This document shows positions 21,250-32,872 of a stretch of 64,000 nucleotides of DNA, in pieces. Numbering within the stretch: position 1 is the first letter of the stretch; every line of letters begins with the position of its first letter. The stretch spans positions 50,032,101-50,096,100 of the forward strand of contig NC_057768.1 in the NCBI RefSeq assembly GCF_010389155.1, in the 5' to 3' direction. The notes below the pieces were generated by a model. It ran no database searches, had not been told where the DNA came from, and saw nothing but the letters and a program-made list of their open reading frames with translations. This DNA comes from Erigeron canadensis. Its lineage: Eukaryota > Streptophyta > Magnoliopsida > Asterales > Asteraceae. Made by a program: the position numbers and the translations under genes.

Positions 21250-22419
21250 TCATTCTCTCCCTCTTTGAAAAAGACTCGACCTCGAGTCTTGATAGCTCTC
21301 AAAACCCCAATCTCCTGGATCAAAAGGAACATCGGTTTGTTTCTTGCCTCTGCCAACCACCATTACATAACTCACTAGAATAACAACTCCGTGCAAGTTA
21401 TTCAAAACCCATAAATAACCTTCATTGTTAACCACAAAATCACCGTAATTAAATTTCCCACACGTATGACTCATGTTCATACAAGTTAATGTGACCTCAT
21501 CCATAGTTCTGATAAACATAAATCTAAAATTTACAGCCCCAACTTCAATGATAAATTGCATTAAATCAATATCACAAAAATAACGATTATTAACGATTAT
21601 CCTCAGCTTTGGCAATAAAATAACGATTTTTATTTACCTCCACAATTTCCTCAAGACCTCAATAGGAATATTCCAACTTATCAATGATTCTATATTCAAA
21701 CTTATAGAATTTATCGTGATTTTATTTAGTTGATGTTGAGTCCCCTTTTCAAATTGTGTGTGACCATTATTAACCACTTTCAAAGCTTGTGGTTTTTCTT
21801 CCACCCGGACCGTATCATGCCCCTCACAAAAAAAGTTATAAGTTTTATGGAACAAATCAATAAAATAGGCATTGTAGAAAAACTCTCCAAATACACACCA
21901 TAATCTTCTAGATTTTACTTCATTATGCCCATAGTAACATGATACAGCAAGTATGATAGGCATCATGTTTTTGTCAGAATTAAAATTCCAAACTCCATAA
22001 ATCTCCATGTAATAAATAAGGCTCAATCTTCACATCTTCAAACAAAGGTCTGATCTTTTTCACTACGAGCACTTCATCTATAACGATTGAACTCCCGATC
22101 GCCCAACAATACCATTCTTAGTCCTCATACTCATCAAAAACCGGAAAAGAATCATAAATAAAGTCACATGTACCGTAAGGATTCTCCTTTTCCCCAAAGT
22201 TCTCATCCCGAATGTAACCCTCTGGTTCGGTTTCCCTGAAGGCCGTGTTCCCAGATCTAGGACTCGTGGCTTGAGTTTTTCGATCTCAAAATCCCGCGCG
22301 TCAACATAGATTCCATCACTGCCTCGGTCGGCGAATCTGCGAGTAGAAAATCCATCTTCAACACGAGCACGTGAATCTGAACCATCTTCTTCGTTGCCTC
22401 TTTCGGCGATTCTACGATG

Positions 22420-22697
22420 TGCAATCAAATGGCTCAATGCTAAAAGATTAAATCAAAGACCGAAAAACATTGACAAAACGTCAATTTTCATTTAAACTCA
22501 ATTATATTCGATTGAGTTTTACAATCAACAATACCTCTATAAATATAAATCTAGACAGACTAAAATGGGTAACAAAATAAACAAATACAAGTATAAAGAA
22601 ACAAAATAAAACACCAATAAAAATAAAGATAATTTTGGAATATAATATCAAACATAATAATCCTTATTATTTCTTCCGAATCGGGCTTTATACGCCA
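22420..22697 (-). repeat. LTR (5' copy in element direction)
   Basis: Second copy of the LTR; contains a CTCTATAAATATAAATC stretch that could hold the element's TATA box. Confidence 0.75.
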
Positions 22698-25405
22698 TCT
22701 TCGCAACCCGATCGCGCGACACGGGCGGTGGAATCCATTTGATCAGCATGAACCTTGACGTAATGGGGAACGACTTGATCCATTACGCAGTCTTGGGGTG
22801 AAGATTGAGGTGCCTGGATTCAATGGACATGCTCAACCGGATGAGTTCATTGATTGGTTACATACTCTTGAACGTGTGTTTGATTTACGAGATATTCCCG
22901 ACAAATATAAAGTAAAACTCGTTGCTATTAAGTTACGTAAATATGCCTCTTTGTGGTGTGAACATGTTAAAAAGAAAAGGGCTAAGGAGGGGCGGTGTAA
23001 GGTTGTAACATGGGACAAGATGAGAAAGTTACTTCGTGAAAAGTTTCTACCACCTAATTATCGACAAAAAGCATTCTTGGATTATCGTAACCTTTCTCAA
23101 CGGACATCCTCTGTTGAGGAGTTGAATACTGAGTTTGACAGGTTGCGCATGCGGTGTGGAGCCGATAAGGAGGAAGAATAGGTCATTGCTCGGTTTTTGG
23201 GGGTATTACGCCCTGTCAGACATGGTTCAGCTCCAACCGTATTGGACATACAATGATGTGTGTTAGTTGGCTTTAAAAGTTGAAAAACAGTTAAAAGCTA
23301 AGGGTAAGGTTGCTACTCGATTTACTTCTACCAGAACCGAACCATTGAAAGAAAAAGGGGTCTCCAATGTTTCAACTAGCTCCAAATCAATTCCGAATAA
23401 ATCTGAGAATTCTACAGCAAGTGCACCCTGAGCTAACACCCCTTCAACTACCTCCAGGTTAACTAAATGCTATTGATGTGGTGGTCTTGGTCACTTTGCC
23501 CGGGAATGCCCGAATAAACAGCTAGTAACTTTAACTGTAGACACCGAGCCTGTTTATGATACTTATGATGAAGAACCTGAAGATTATCCAACTGAGATTA
23601 TTTATCCCGATAAATTGCACCCTCAGCTAACACCCCTTCAACTACCTCCAGGTTAACTAAATGCTATCGATGTGGTGGTCTTGGTTACTTTGCCCGGGAA
23701 TGCCCGAATAAACAGCTAGTAACTTTAACCGAAGACACGAGCCTGTTTATGATACTTATGATGAAGAACCTGAAGATGATCCAACTGAGATTATTTATCC
23801 CGATAAAGGGGTGTCCCTGATACGTAGAGAGCATTAAGTGTCACCCCATCCCGATGAGCCGATGATACATTGTGGCTCCGCAACAATATCTTTAGAACTA
23901 AATGCACGACGAAGGGAAGGTTTGTACAATTATCATTGATGGGGGAAGTTATGAAAACATGGTGGCTACTAGTATGGTAGATAAGTTGGGTTTATAAGTC
24001 GAACCCCATCCTTATCCGTATCAACTTACATGGCTGAAGAAGGGTAATGTGGTCAAGGTACAACAATGATGTCTTATCCAGTTTACTATTGGCAACCGTT
24101 ATACAGATCAGGTTTGGTGTGAGGTCATTCCAATGGATGCGTGCCACATTCTCTTAGGGCGACCATGGCAATATGATAGACGAGCACAACATGATGGCTT
24201 TACTAATACTTATTCCTTTAAGAAGGGTGGAGTAATCATTACTTTGGCACCACTTGACACACGCAAAACTGGAACAAAAGCTCTTGTCTTAACCAAGTCA
24301 GCTTTTTTAGATTTTACATGATTCACAAAAACCCCTTTTTTGTTAGCATTGATTGTCAAAGCAACCCACCTATGCCTACTAGCCTTTGAGTTGCAGCCCC
24401 TGTTAGCCGAATTTTAGGACATATTTCCAGCCGACATACCTGCATAAAGCAAAGAAAAAAAAAGAACATATTCGTGCCGATTTTGGGCTTCTTGAGATGG
24501 CCGTCTCCCCCCCGTCGGTGGGGAATCCGCTCCCGGGTCATCGCTCCTCTTTAGAGTGGCTTCCTCCCGCTTTGCCAGAACCAAATTCAGGGTTACCCCT
24601 TATGCGGGAGATACAACATGGTATTAACTTTGTACCTGGGGCAGTAATCCCAAACAAACCGGCTTATCGAATGAATCCAAAAGAGTTTGAAGAGTTGCAT
24701 CAATAGGTGACTGAGTTACTTGACAAAGGCTTTATCTGGGAAAGCATGAGCCCTTGTGTTGTTCCGGCATTGCTGGTACCAAAAACCGGGGGTGCTTATG
24801 GAGTGTGTATTGACAGTAGAGCCGTGAATAAAATAACAGTCAAATACCGTTTCCCTATCCCACGATTTGATGATCTTCTTGATCAATTACATGGTGCCCA
24901 AATGTTTTCCAAAATAGATTTGAGAAGTGGTTATCATCAAATACGAATACGGCCCGGTGATGAATGGAAAACAACATTTAAAACAAGGGAGGGTCTGTAC
25001 GAGTGGATGGTAATGCCATTTGGACTTTCTAACGCTCCAAGCACGTTCAGGAGACTTATGAATCATGTTTTCAAACCTCTTATTGAACGGTGTGTCGTCG
25101 TGTATTTTGACGACATTCTTGTGTTTAGTCGTGATCTATCGCAACATCTACAACATCTTCTACAAGTTTTTTTTATTCTAAGGGAACAAAAATTGTATGT
25201 CAATGGAAACAAGTGTCACTTCTTGTCACCATAAGTTCTTTTTCTGGGATATCTTATTTCTGGTAATGGTATTCGAATGGACGAGTCTAAAGTTGAGGCC
25301 ATTACTACATGGCCAACTCCAACAAGAGTCCATGAGGTTCGTAGTTTTCATGGCTTGGCATCCTTTTATCCCCGTTTTATCAAAAATTTCAGTTCTCTAT
25401 TGTCT
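22698..25405 (+). pseudogene. Ty3/gypsy gag-pol remnant
   Basis: Reading left to right: gag (22798-23181, IEVPGFNGHAQPDEFIDWLHTLERVFD and EEL..EFDRLRMRCG); CCHC knuckle CGGLGHFARECPN near 23480, present again near 23675 because of a 195-bp tandem duplication; protease-like IIDGGSYENMV near 23930; then reverse transcriptase from about 24500 with [34 protein letters not shown] and the catalytic [10 protein letters not shown]. After SFHGLASFYPRFIKNFSSLLS (about 25395) homology stops, so RNase H, integrase and the 3' LTR are missing. Many stops and frameshifts (for example in the knuckle region and before LFLGYL). A dead fragment, probably of the chromovirus branch; that branch call is tentative. 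Confidence 0.85.
23422..23811 (+). repeat. 195-bp tandem duplication across gag zinc knuckle
   Basis: Unit 1 is 23422-23616 and unit 2 begins at 23617, about 95 percent alike. 195 is a multiple of three, so the duplication was in frame; a later one-base loss in unit 2 (in the GAAGACACGAGCC region) breaks the frame. Confidence 0.9.
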
Positions 25406-25548
25406 CAAACGACATCAGTTTTGCTAATGATTTGGTGCACTTCTAAATGTATCAAGGCATGCCACTATGATGTTCCTTGTAAAGGTGTAAATGCTCAAAA
25501 TTAATGCACTATGCGCGAGCTCATGGAAGACAATCATCATAGCGCCAT

Positions 25549-26392
25549 CATTATCTATATACTTAAAAGCAACTTTGCTTTACAAACAAAGTTGCATAAG
25601 GTACGACACACCACTTACCATTTTCTAATTTTACCTTTAAAGTTTTTACTTTTTAAACTTTTCACCTAAAACAACCTTTCTTTTTCATTTTAACACTAAA
25701 CTTTTGGGTTCTCATGTGTAATTACCACTCAATTGCCACACATTTATGGTTCCATCCGTGGGGATTTTTTCTTTCTCACCCTTGCCTTTCTTCTAACCTT
25801 TGGTTTTGGTTTCCCTATGTTGTTATATGTAATTTTCATCATTGTTACGTCTTACGTTTGTATAATTATAGCAAGACATTATATTTCATCATCATCTTCG
25901 GGGTGTCATTATATGCGTCAATTTTTTGTATCATTTATTATATCATTCTAATTGTTAAATGTTATTTTTATTATTACATATTGCTACATGTTCTGTTTCT
26001 CTTTTAATATATAATTTGCTTTTGAATATTTCACATAAATGTATTTTTTTATATTACACTGATACCACTTTTTTTTATAGACAATTGGTATAACTCTCTT
26101 AAACATAAACAAAGTCTTTTGTATACTCACTTCGAGATTATTTTGGCATATTATGATTCTTATTGTATCACTATGGGACATTATGTCATATAGTTACATC
26201 GATATTTGTTGTGTTTGTTGAGACCATTGTTATTTTTTCCTTGCAAGTGATTATTAGCTCTTTTGTGTGTATGACAAACAATCCCAAGGTAATATTTCAA
26301 ATTAATGTTTGTTAGTGACTTTATCATGTTTGTATCCAAAACTTTATCGTCTAAAAAACATGTTCCACGGCAATGCGCGGGTAAAACTACTC
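25549..26392 (+). mobile_element. Helitron-like element, decayed 3' end
   Basis: Starts A|TCTATATACTTAAAAGC and near its right side has a hairpin-like CGGCAATGCGCGGGTAAAACTACT, the style of plant Helitron 3' ends, but without an intact CTRR. It directly follows the gypsy break point. The interior is non-coding AT-rich DNA. Confidence 0.45.
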
Positions 26393-26932
26393 TATCTATA
26401 CCAGAAATGTATACTAGTAAGTCCTCTCTGAGTCTGTCTTACAAATATTGTGGAGTGTCATTATAAAAGCAATAGGTAGTTGGTCGTTCGACAATTATGC
26501 ATGGAGTTATTTTTATCTTTGGTAAATTATATGCTGGTTGAGGTTGCATAGATTTCTGTATATTCATTTATTTGTTTATAGATAAATCTCACTGACTTTC
26601 AGCTGCCATGTCATATGTACCTTAGTTGATAACTTTTTTCTTTATACTTATATTCTTTGGCAGGGGGAGCTCTTTTCCTTTCGTTCGTCTTGTTGGAAGT
26701 TTCAGACTCACATCTTTTCTCTTGCTGTTCTGTTGTAACAATTGCAGAAAGTTATTAACTAACGTTACTCACAAAATCCAGAGAGCTATCCAGAATGTTT
26801 TGGTATTACAATTTGCAAGCTAGTATTGGCGTGATGAATTGCTGTGTTCTTCCTCGCCGGAATCCTTGTGCTAATAAGTTTGACATTGGCTTTATATGAA
26901 CTTTTTACAGCAACTTTTCTGCTAACGCTTTA

Positions 26933-26934
<2 letters not shown>

Positions 26935-26970
<36 letters not shown>
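26935..26970. repeat. 36-base T homopolymer
   Basis: Uninterrupted T run; may mark a retroposed poly(A) tail on the minus strand, but no body was recognised next to it. Confidence 0.9.
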
Positions 26971-28086
26971 CTGCTGCTACTATGTATTGTTTGTGGTGGT
27001 GATTTAATTTGTCACTCATATATGTTCAATATGTTTACTATCGGATTTGTTTGGATTGATGTTTCTTGGTAGATATGCAATCTACATCTGCAGACTGGAG
27101 GGTTCAATTTGTAAATTGTGGTGCCTGCTTCTTTACTTTGGAGACCTCGTTCATTAATTTTATCTAACACGAAGTTGGATATTGGTGTCGATGTTAGGGT
27201 ACCTCCTCAATGAGTAGCTACGGGAAATTGAGTTTCTGGCTTTTGATAACCATGTTTACATCATTAAAAGTGCCAGGTATTACTTTGTTTATTAATGTTT
27301 GTTAATAGGAAGTAGCCTTTAAGTAATCTACCTTAATATATATACTGTATATAACAAATGCTTTTTCTTATATATATATATATATATTATGTACTACCTT
27401 AACAATTTCATTTTAGTTGCGCTTGGTAGAAGTGGTGATTTCCATGCCTGCTACTTCTGTGGCCTAGGTTTGGATCCCATTTTGATCAAAATATTTTTTT
27501 CCTTTTTGTATTTGTTAGTGGGTTGTAGGAGATATGGGTAATTAGAAAACAAAAAAACTGACAGCTTTTCATTACTTTAACCGAAAATCTAAACCATGTA
27601 ACAAGCCTGAGTACAATGTGAGTGACATGTACCTGTTTCAGTCGCTTCTCAAAGTATATATTTTCTAGACTGTTTAATTGTTATTGTTTTAATGATTAAT
27701 GATGACTAATTAAAAAGAATTGGTTAGCTTTTATCATTTAAATGGTTAGGTCCTTTACAAATTTATATAACAGAGTGACAAACAATACAAATATCGATAC
27801 CGATAAGTGTATATTTGGAAGCAAATTTTTACGAACAATATTGACACTAATAAAATAAGGAGATTATGTAGAAAGTGAAAAAGATAGGAATCCTATTGAT
27901 GTCAGGTCATGATAACTTCTTTTGTAACTAAAAACAAATATCATTGTTTGAATATGAACCTATTGTAACATCTTATTTTAATTAACTTGCAAAACAGGCT
28001 AGGAAGGTTGCATGGCTAAATATAATGCACATATTACAACTTTACGCATTACATGCTTTTTCTTATAGCCATATATAAATATATAT

Positions 28087-28130
28087 CTGTGTGTGTATGT
28101 GTGTGTGTGTGTGTGTTTGTGTATGTGTGG
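28087..28130. repeat. (GT)n microsatellite
   Basis: Imperfect GTGT/GTAT repeat of about 40 bases. Confidence 0.9.
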
Positions 28131-28827
28131 TATACTGGTATGTAATGATCTTTATTACGTGTTTGAATGAAGAAATGCCACGACTAAACTTGCTATTTCC
28201 TTTTGTGGCACTTATGCTTTGCAAATAGATGGTTAACCTCTTTTGGTTTGAGCTGTTAGTGTCATGCAATTACTTGGTCTTTGCAGAAAAAGGGATATTA
28301 GTGAAATGGTACTTTTTGTGCTTTGAGCTGCAAGTTCTCCGGCATTCACCCAAATATTTTGACATAACTCGTTTTTAATATCCTATTTTCCCGAGTTAAC
28401 ACCGAATGTGCTAGAGAGAGGATCAAGAAAAAGGGTAATGACTGGTGCATTTTATCTTCTTGAAATTCTTATGTGTGGAGGCACCTTCTCTAGTGACTGC
28501 ATGAGTGTCATTTTGGAAATTTGTCAAACCTTCTTAGTAGTAGTTCCAAGTGAATCATTGATAGCCAGTATGTAAATTATTTTTATTGTTAATCATTTCT
28601 ATATTGTAGCGTTAGTCCAGTCTGCCTCTATATATTCTGGCTACTGTAATATCCTATTAAAGGCTTTTAAAATCGCAACCTTAGTGTCTATTGTTGGTTG
28701 GAAATGTAGTTTTTCAGAAGTGGATTTGAGCTACTTACAGTTATTACCGTCATCTGCCGGTCTTGTTAAAGTGAAGGGTGTGATACTCGGGTCCAAATAA
28801 TGGGAATTTTGTTACACAAACAAAATC

Positions 28828-29075
28828 CTTTTTTTTTTTGACGGGTGACTTTTGAATAGAAACAAACCTTTTCACGGTCTAGTAGTGAGGTTCTAACTAT
28901 CGGTTGTCTAAACTATATCCCGATATCATGAGCCGAGCAACAGGATAACCCCACAAAGCTCCTCCCAACGGGGGATTAATAGAGTATAAATTTGCACTTA
29001 GCAAAGATTCGAATATCCGCTTTTTGAGTAAAACTTAGATGTTTCACCACTTGGAGCATCGATCATACACACAAG
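28828..29075 (-). mobile_element. SINE-like retroelement
   Basis: On the minus strand a block starts near GATCGATGCTCCAAGTGGTG, contains GGATATTCGAATC (like the pol III B box GGTTCGANNCC), continues through a body with CCCCCGTTGGGAGGAGC and GTTGCTCGGCTCATG, and ends in a run of 11 A at about 28828-28838. The layout (tRNA-like head, unrelated body, poly(A)) fits a tRNA-derived SINE. No clear A box or target duplication. Confidence 0.4.
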
Positions 29076-29084
29076 TAAAACTTG

Positions 29085-29290
29085 AATATCTCATAGATTT
29101 TGCAAAATCTCATTGCGGTTTTATAAATGTTGTAGCGATTTTGAAGATCTAATTGTGATTTCGTTAGTTTATTGCGATTTTGGTAGCTATTTTGTGAAAA
29201 TCTAAAAAAATTTAGCTAAATTTATATAATCTTGTAAAAATTTGGTCAATCACAAAATTATTTTTTCTTTTACAATATCTACAGATTATG
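29085..29290 (-). repeat. Repeat family with AAATCGCAATGAGATTT-like units
   Basis: In reverse this region repeats words such as AAAATCGC, CAATGAGATTTTGC and TCACAATTAGAT every 25-35 bases, ending at TTTAGCTAAATTTATATAA. The same words occur in the other orientation at 48350-48500. Confidence 0.55.
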
Positions 29291-30208
29291 AGTTATCTTA
29301 ACCGAACACTATAAAGTAAGTGGTCATAGGGGGACAAAATCACAATCCAAATTATACTCTCCAAAATCTACAATTGAAACGTAACATAAATAGAAAAGAA
29401 AATGTCACAAATAGTTCTTCACAAATGGTTCTTGTGCTTTTATATATTATTTTAATGATACTATTATTTTAAAAAATATTTTGTAACAAAAATTATTAGT
29501 AAGATATATATGTTAATTATATATATTTTGTAACAGTATAAAGTTAAATTTAAAAATATTACATGCTAAATATTTTGTATTTTAAGATCTTTAATAAAAT
29601 GCCAAATTCTTATAATATCGTGATTTAACAAACATAGAGAATTAATGTTACGAATGGTAATGTTGCCATTTTTTCCAGTCATTTATTTATTTTTTATTAT
29701 TTGAAGCACGATATACAAATCCGTAATATCTTTATCTTAATATCAAAATGGTATTTGCCTGGGAACCACTTAGTCCCATAAAGAATATTTCTCTCAAGCT
29801 AGCAACCCCAACAATGCTGCCTGGCGACGAGACTCCAAATTCTTTGCTAACGACGTAAAACTAAATGCTTATAAATATGTATTACGTTATATGTTAAAAA
29901 TCAGATATAAACTCATAATTTAGTATAATGTATCACATAAAACAAAAGGAGATAGTATAATGTAAAAAAACAAAATAAAAAAAGTGATTTGTAAAAGTAT
30001 AATATAAAGTATATCATTAAAATAATTTCTATAATTACAAAATATATGTAGGCATTACTTTCCATAACCATACTTAAATTTATTAATTTAAAATTAAATA
30101 TAAAAAAGTTAAAAGATGTATATGACATCATCATATTGATCTAATGACTTTAATTAAAAATTAAACTTGTCCAAACTTCTCTATTATAAAATTAAGATTT
30201 TTCTTTTT

Positions 30209-30210
<2 letters not shown>
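29291..30210. other. AT-rich intergenic
   Basis: No gene or transposon terminus recognised; runs into an (AT)24 tract. Confidence 0.3.

Positions 30211-30258
<48 letters not shown>
30211..30258. repeat. (AT)24 microsatellite
   Basis: 48 bases of uninterrupted AT dinucleotide. Confidence 0.95.
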
Positions 30259-30261
<3 letters not shown>

Positions 30262-30775
30262 AGGCATGTGTAACTAGAGGAAATGAAAAGGAAAAAATGA
30301 AAAAAAATCATTTCTATTGTTTGGTAAGGCAAAGAACTAAACACGGAGAAAAGAATTTTCCCGAGAAATTATATTTGTGAAGGATCATTTCTCTGTGTCT
30401 TTCTAAAGAGAAATTCCATAAGCCAGGTATAAAAGATAAGTCACGTGCCACTCACATTCTTTTTCAAAATTAGGTCACAAACCCTACTACTATGCCCTCT
30501 CTTTTCCTCCCAGCTTCTTCATCGATTGCTTCTTTCCCAATTTTCCTATCAATTGTTCTTATTAAACTCCCCCACTACCTCTCTTTGTTGTCACGTTGTA
30601 TACAGGTATTAAAAATTTATTTTTCGCTTTTGCCCACGATTTGGGAATCAGGTTATTAGGTTTTGGTATTTAGTTTGATGAGGAAGGGTTATATAAGAGG
30701 AAGAAGATTCCCTTAAGTTATTTTCCCAACTTGAGTCAAGTTGGAGAAATCTTGACCCTTGAATAAAAATCAAAT

Positions 30776-30809
30776 GTCAAGATTCAAAGACCCCTCTTTG
30801 AATCTTGAC
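30776..30809. repeat. Perfect 15-bp hairpin
   Basis: GTCAAGATTCAAAGA and its exact reverse complement around a CCCC loop. A perfect 18-base palindrome (AACATGACTAGTCATGTT) follows at 30842-30859. Confidence 0.95.
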
Positions 30810-30859
30810 CCTTAATTTTCATCTAAGGTCAAAATTACCCTAACATGACTAGTCATGTT

Positions 30860-31729
30860 GGGGTAACTTGAGGGAATCTCCTCCCTATTTAAGAACTCTT
30901 AAATAAAAAGAACGCAAGAACTATTCTGTACCACACATTCTCCTCCCTTTTCTCTCTCTTCAAAAAAAAAAAATAAAATGAAAATCTATCCAAATCATTC
31001 AAAATGTTTTATCTCACAAACCGTAAATCTTTAGATGAAAAAAAAGTATGGTAGTCTTCATTTTCGTCCTCTTTAATTAGAGATGCAACTTGATATATTT
31101 TTGACGACTTTTTAATTTTTGTTTTTTCCCCTTATACTTAGGTACTTACACATCTTTGTTTTTATACATGTAAATTAGTAAATGACCATCTGTACACAAT
31201 AATGAAGGTCAAGAGCGAAGCCCATCAATCTATGGAGGAGCCATGGTGGCCAAGGGCGAAGCCCGTCAGTCCATGGCGGAGCCATAGCGGCTAAGGGCAG
31301 AGCCCATTAGGTAGATCACCCATCACCGCCTATGACCTATCACCTTTTATGAATAATCACCCTTAATGACCTATCACCCCACCAGCTACCCTTTATGAAC
31401 TTCCTTAAGGGTGAAGCCTGTTCTGAATCACAATTCCGTTTGACCTACACATGTGTAGGTTATGTGTAAGTACCAAAATGAAAATGAAATTTAAAAAGTC
31501 GTCAAAAATATATCGAATCGCATCTCTAATGAAAGATGATGAAGTTTTAAGTCTACTCATATATATTTTTTTTCATCTAACGATTTAGGATTTGTGAGAT
31601 AAAACATTTTGAATGATTCAGATGGATTTTCATTTTTAATTGAAGAGAGAGCAATGGGCTGAAAATGTGTGATCCAGAATTGTTATCAAGTGTATTTTTT
31701 ATTTATGAGTTCTTAAGTTAAGTCACCCC
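30860..31729. mobile_element. Large foldback element
   Basis: Two inverted arms of roughly 270-290 bases: left 30860-31150, right 31465-31729. Matching blocks in opposite orientation include TTTAAGAACTC, AAAATGTTTTATCTCACAAA, AGATGAAAAAAAA, TTAGAGATGC and TATATTTTTGACGACTTTTTA, closing at GGTACTTACA / TGTAAGTACC. The 314-base centre holds a 41-bp tandem repeat. No coding capacity. Class likely MULE-related or another TIR family; no target duplication could be fixed. Confidence 0.75.
31210..31310 (+). repeat. 41-bp tandem repeat in foldback centre
   Basis: Units at 31210, 31251 and 31292 share AAG(A/G)GC(G/A)(A/G)AGCCC and GGAGCCAT; the last is partial. The GGCGGAGCC wording recurs at about 9481 in the thioesterase intron. 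Confidence 0.8.
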
Positions 31730-32042
31730 TTAGTTTGATAATAACAAATCCACATCTTTTGGCAATAATTATAAGTTAAAGGCTAATAATTTTGTAGTGA
31801 ATTGCACTAGTGATATGCGTAGAATAAATATCGATCATCACATGTTTGATTATTTGCCAAAGAGAAACTCGATGATTACTCTTGCTAATACTTTTTTAGA
31901 TGAATTGATCTTCCTCAGCTTCTTGTTTATTTCTTTCCATGTAAGTTAGGTTGTTATCACGATTTTGTGATTTTGAGATTTTAGATGAATTGCACTAGTG
32001 TATCGTTATGATTAGGTTTACATGCAATTTCTCCATACTTGA

Positions 32043-32330
32043 TTGTTACCCAGTAAACATAGAATTGGTTTGGTATGTTTTTCAATTAGATGGTGTTTTG
32101 AAGAACTTATCGTTTCTGTCAGTTTGTATCCGGTATTAAAGAAGAGAAAAAAGTCTTTTAAAAGGGTAATTCCAGTAATAGTTTGGAGTATATGTAATGT
32201 GAAAAACGATGTTGTTTTTAATAGCGTATAGCCAAGGCTATGGAAGGTTGTAGAGGAGGTGAAAGTTCTCTTATACTTGTGGATGGAGTCGGTCTAGGTG
32301 CTCTCTTTTGACCACTGAGCATTGGAGGAA
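32043..32330 (+). pseudogene. LINE reverse-transcriptase tail fragment
   Basis: Frame at 32043-32228 ends KKSFKRVIPVIVWSICNVKNDVVFNS; then, after a stop, PRLWKVVEEVKVLLYLW. This is the extreme C terminus of plant LINE (L1/RTE-like) polyproteins: VxWxIWxxRNxxxF, then EEVKxxxxxWM. Upstream reverse transcriptase is absent and the frame is broken. Confidence 0.6.
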
Positions 32331-32872
32331 TAATGGAGTGGATGGCTTCATAAAGTTGTTGCGAATTGGTTCTATGGTTTTGTCTTTGTTGTTGGTTGTT
32401 TACTTGATTTTGTTCGTAGTAATATGTAAATGTCGTGTTATGTAATGGAGTTGTATTCTACCACTTTTAGCTGCTAATGTAATATGCATTTTTAGCTGCT
32501 AATGTACGGTATTTTATTTAATCATTGTGGTTATTCTACCACTTAGTGTTGCATTTTTAGCTGTAAGATATCTTGACATTGTAGCATTTTTAGCTGCTAA
32601 GATATCTTGACATTGTATATTCTCTATGTAATGTTTCAAGGTTTAATGTTTACTTCTATGTGTTTTTGTTATTTGAAAACATAATAATTTAAAAAAAAAT
32701 TGTAACCCAACTCAATTCCATTTCTCCACCTTGATCTACTAAACAGTGAAATTTATTCCTTTTATATCTCATATCAATTTTCTATTACTATCAAACAAAA
32801 AAAATTATTTATTTTCCTAGCATATTTCATTTCTCCACATTGTATTTCCCTTTTTCATTTTGTCTCATTAAA
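32331..32872. other. Repetitive flank of LINE fragment
   Basis: Short tandem words (TTTTTAGCTGCTAA, GATATCTTGACATTGTA) are repeated two or three times at 32466-32620, and 32700-32870 carries TTCTCCAC/CATTTC sequence that partly mirrors 30270-30420 in reverse, perhaps the outer ends of an older TIR element enclosing 30.3-32.87 kb. Confidence 0.35.

Larger units (their letters stand above)
20973..22697 (-). mobile_element. Short LTR-bounded gypsy-derived element
   Basis: Two direct repeats of about 277 bp (20973-21249 and 22420-22697), each reading TG...CA, bound a 1.17 kb interior. Orientation is minus: just before the left LTR in that direction lies the purine tract AAAGAGGGAGAGAATGA, a polypurine tract. 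The minus strand reads HRRIAERGNEED...FADRGSD..YVDARDFEIEKL, resembling a gypsy gag N terminus, and ends in SRSSLFQRGRE, like the C terminus of plant gypsy pol. So the interior looks like an element that has lost its middle. No matching 5-bp target duplication (CGACG versus TCTTC) and no clear tRNA primer site. Confidence 0.6.
26393..28785. other. Intergenic, unassigned
   Basis: 2.4 kb with no recognised protein in six frames. Contains a T36 run (26935-26970), a TA run at 27371-27387 and a GT run at about 28087-28130. Text such as TTGCAG and GGTAGAT could be splice sites of an old gene but no exons could be assembled. Confidence 0.3.

Noticed and set aside
25714..26007. 97-codon hydrophobic ORF
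   Set aside because: T-rich DNA inside a Helitron-like element gives Phe/Ile/Leu/Tyr-rich translation in several frames; not a credible membrane protein.
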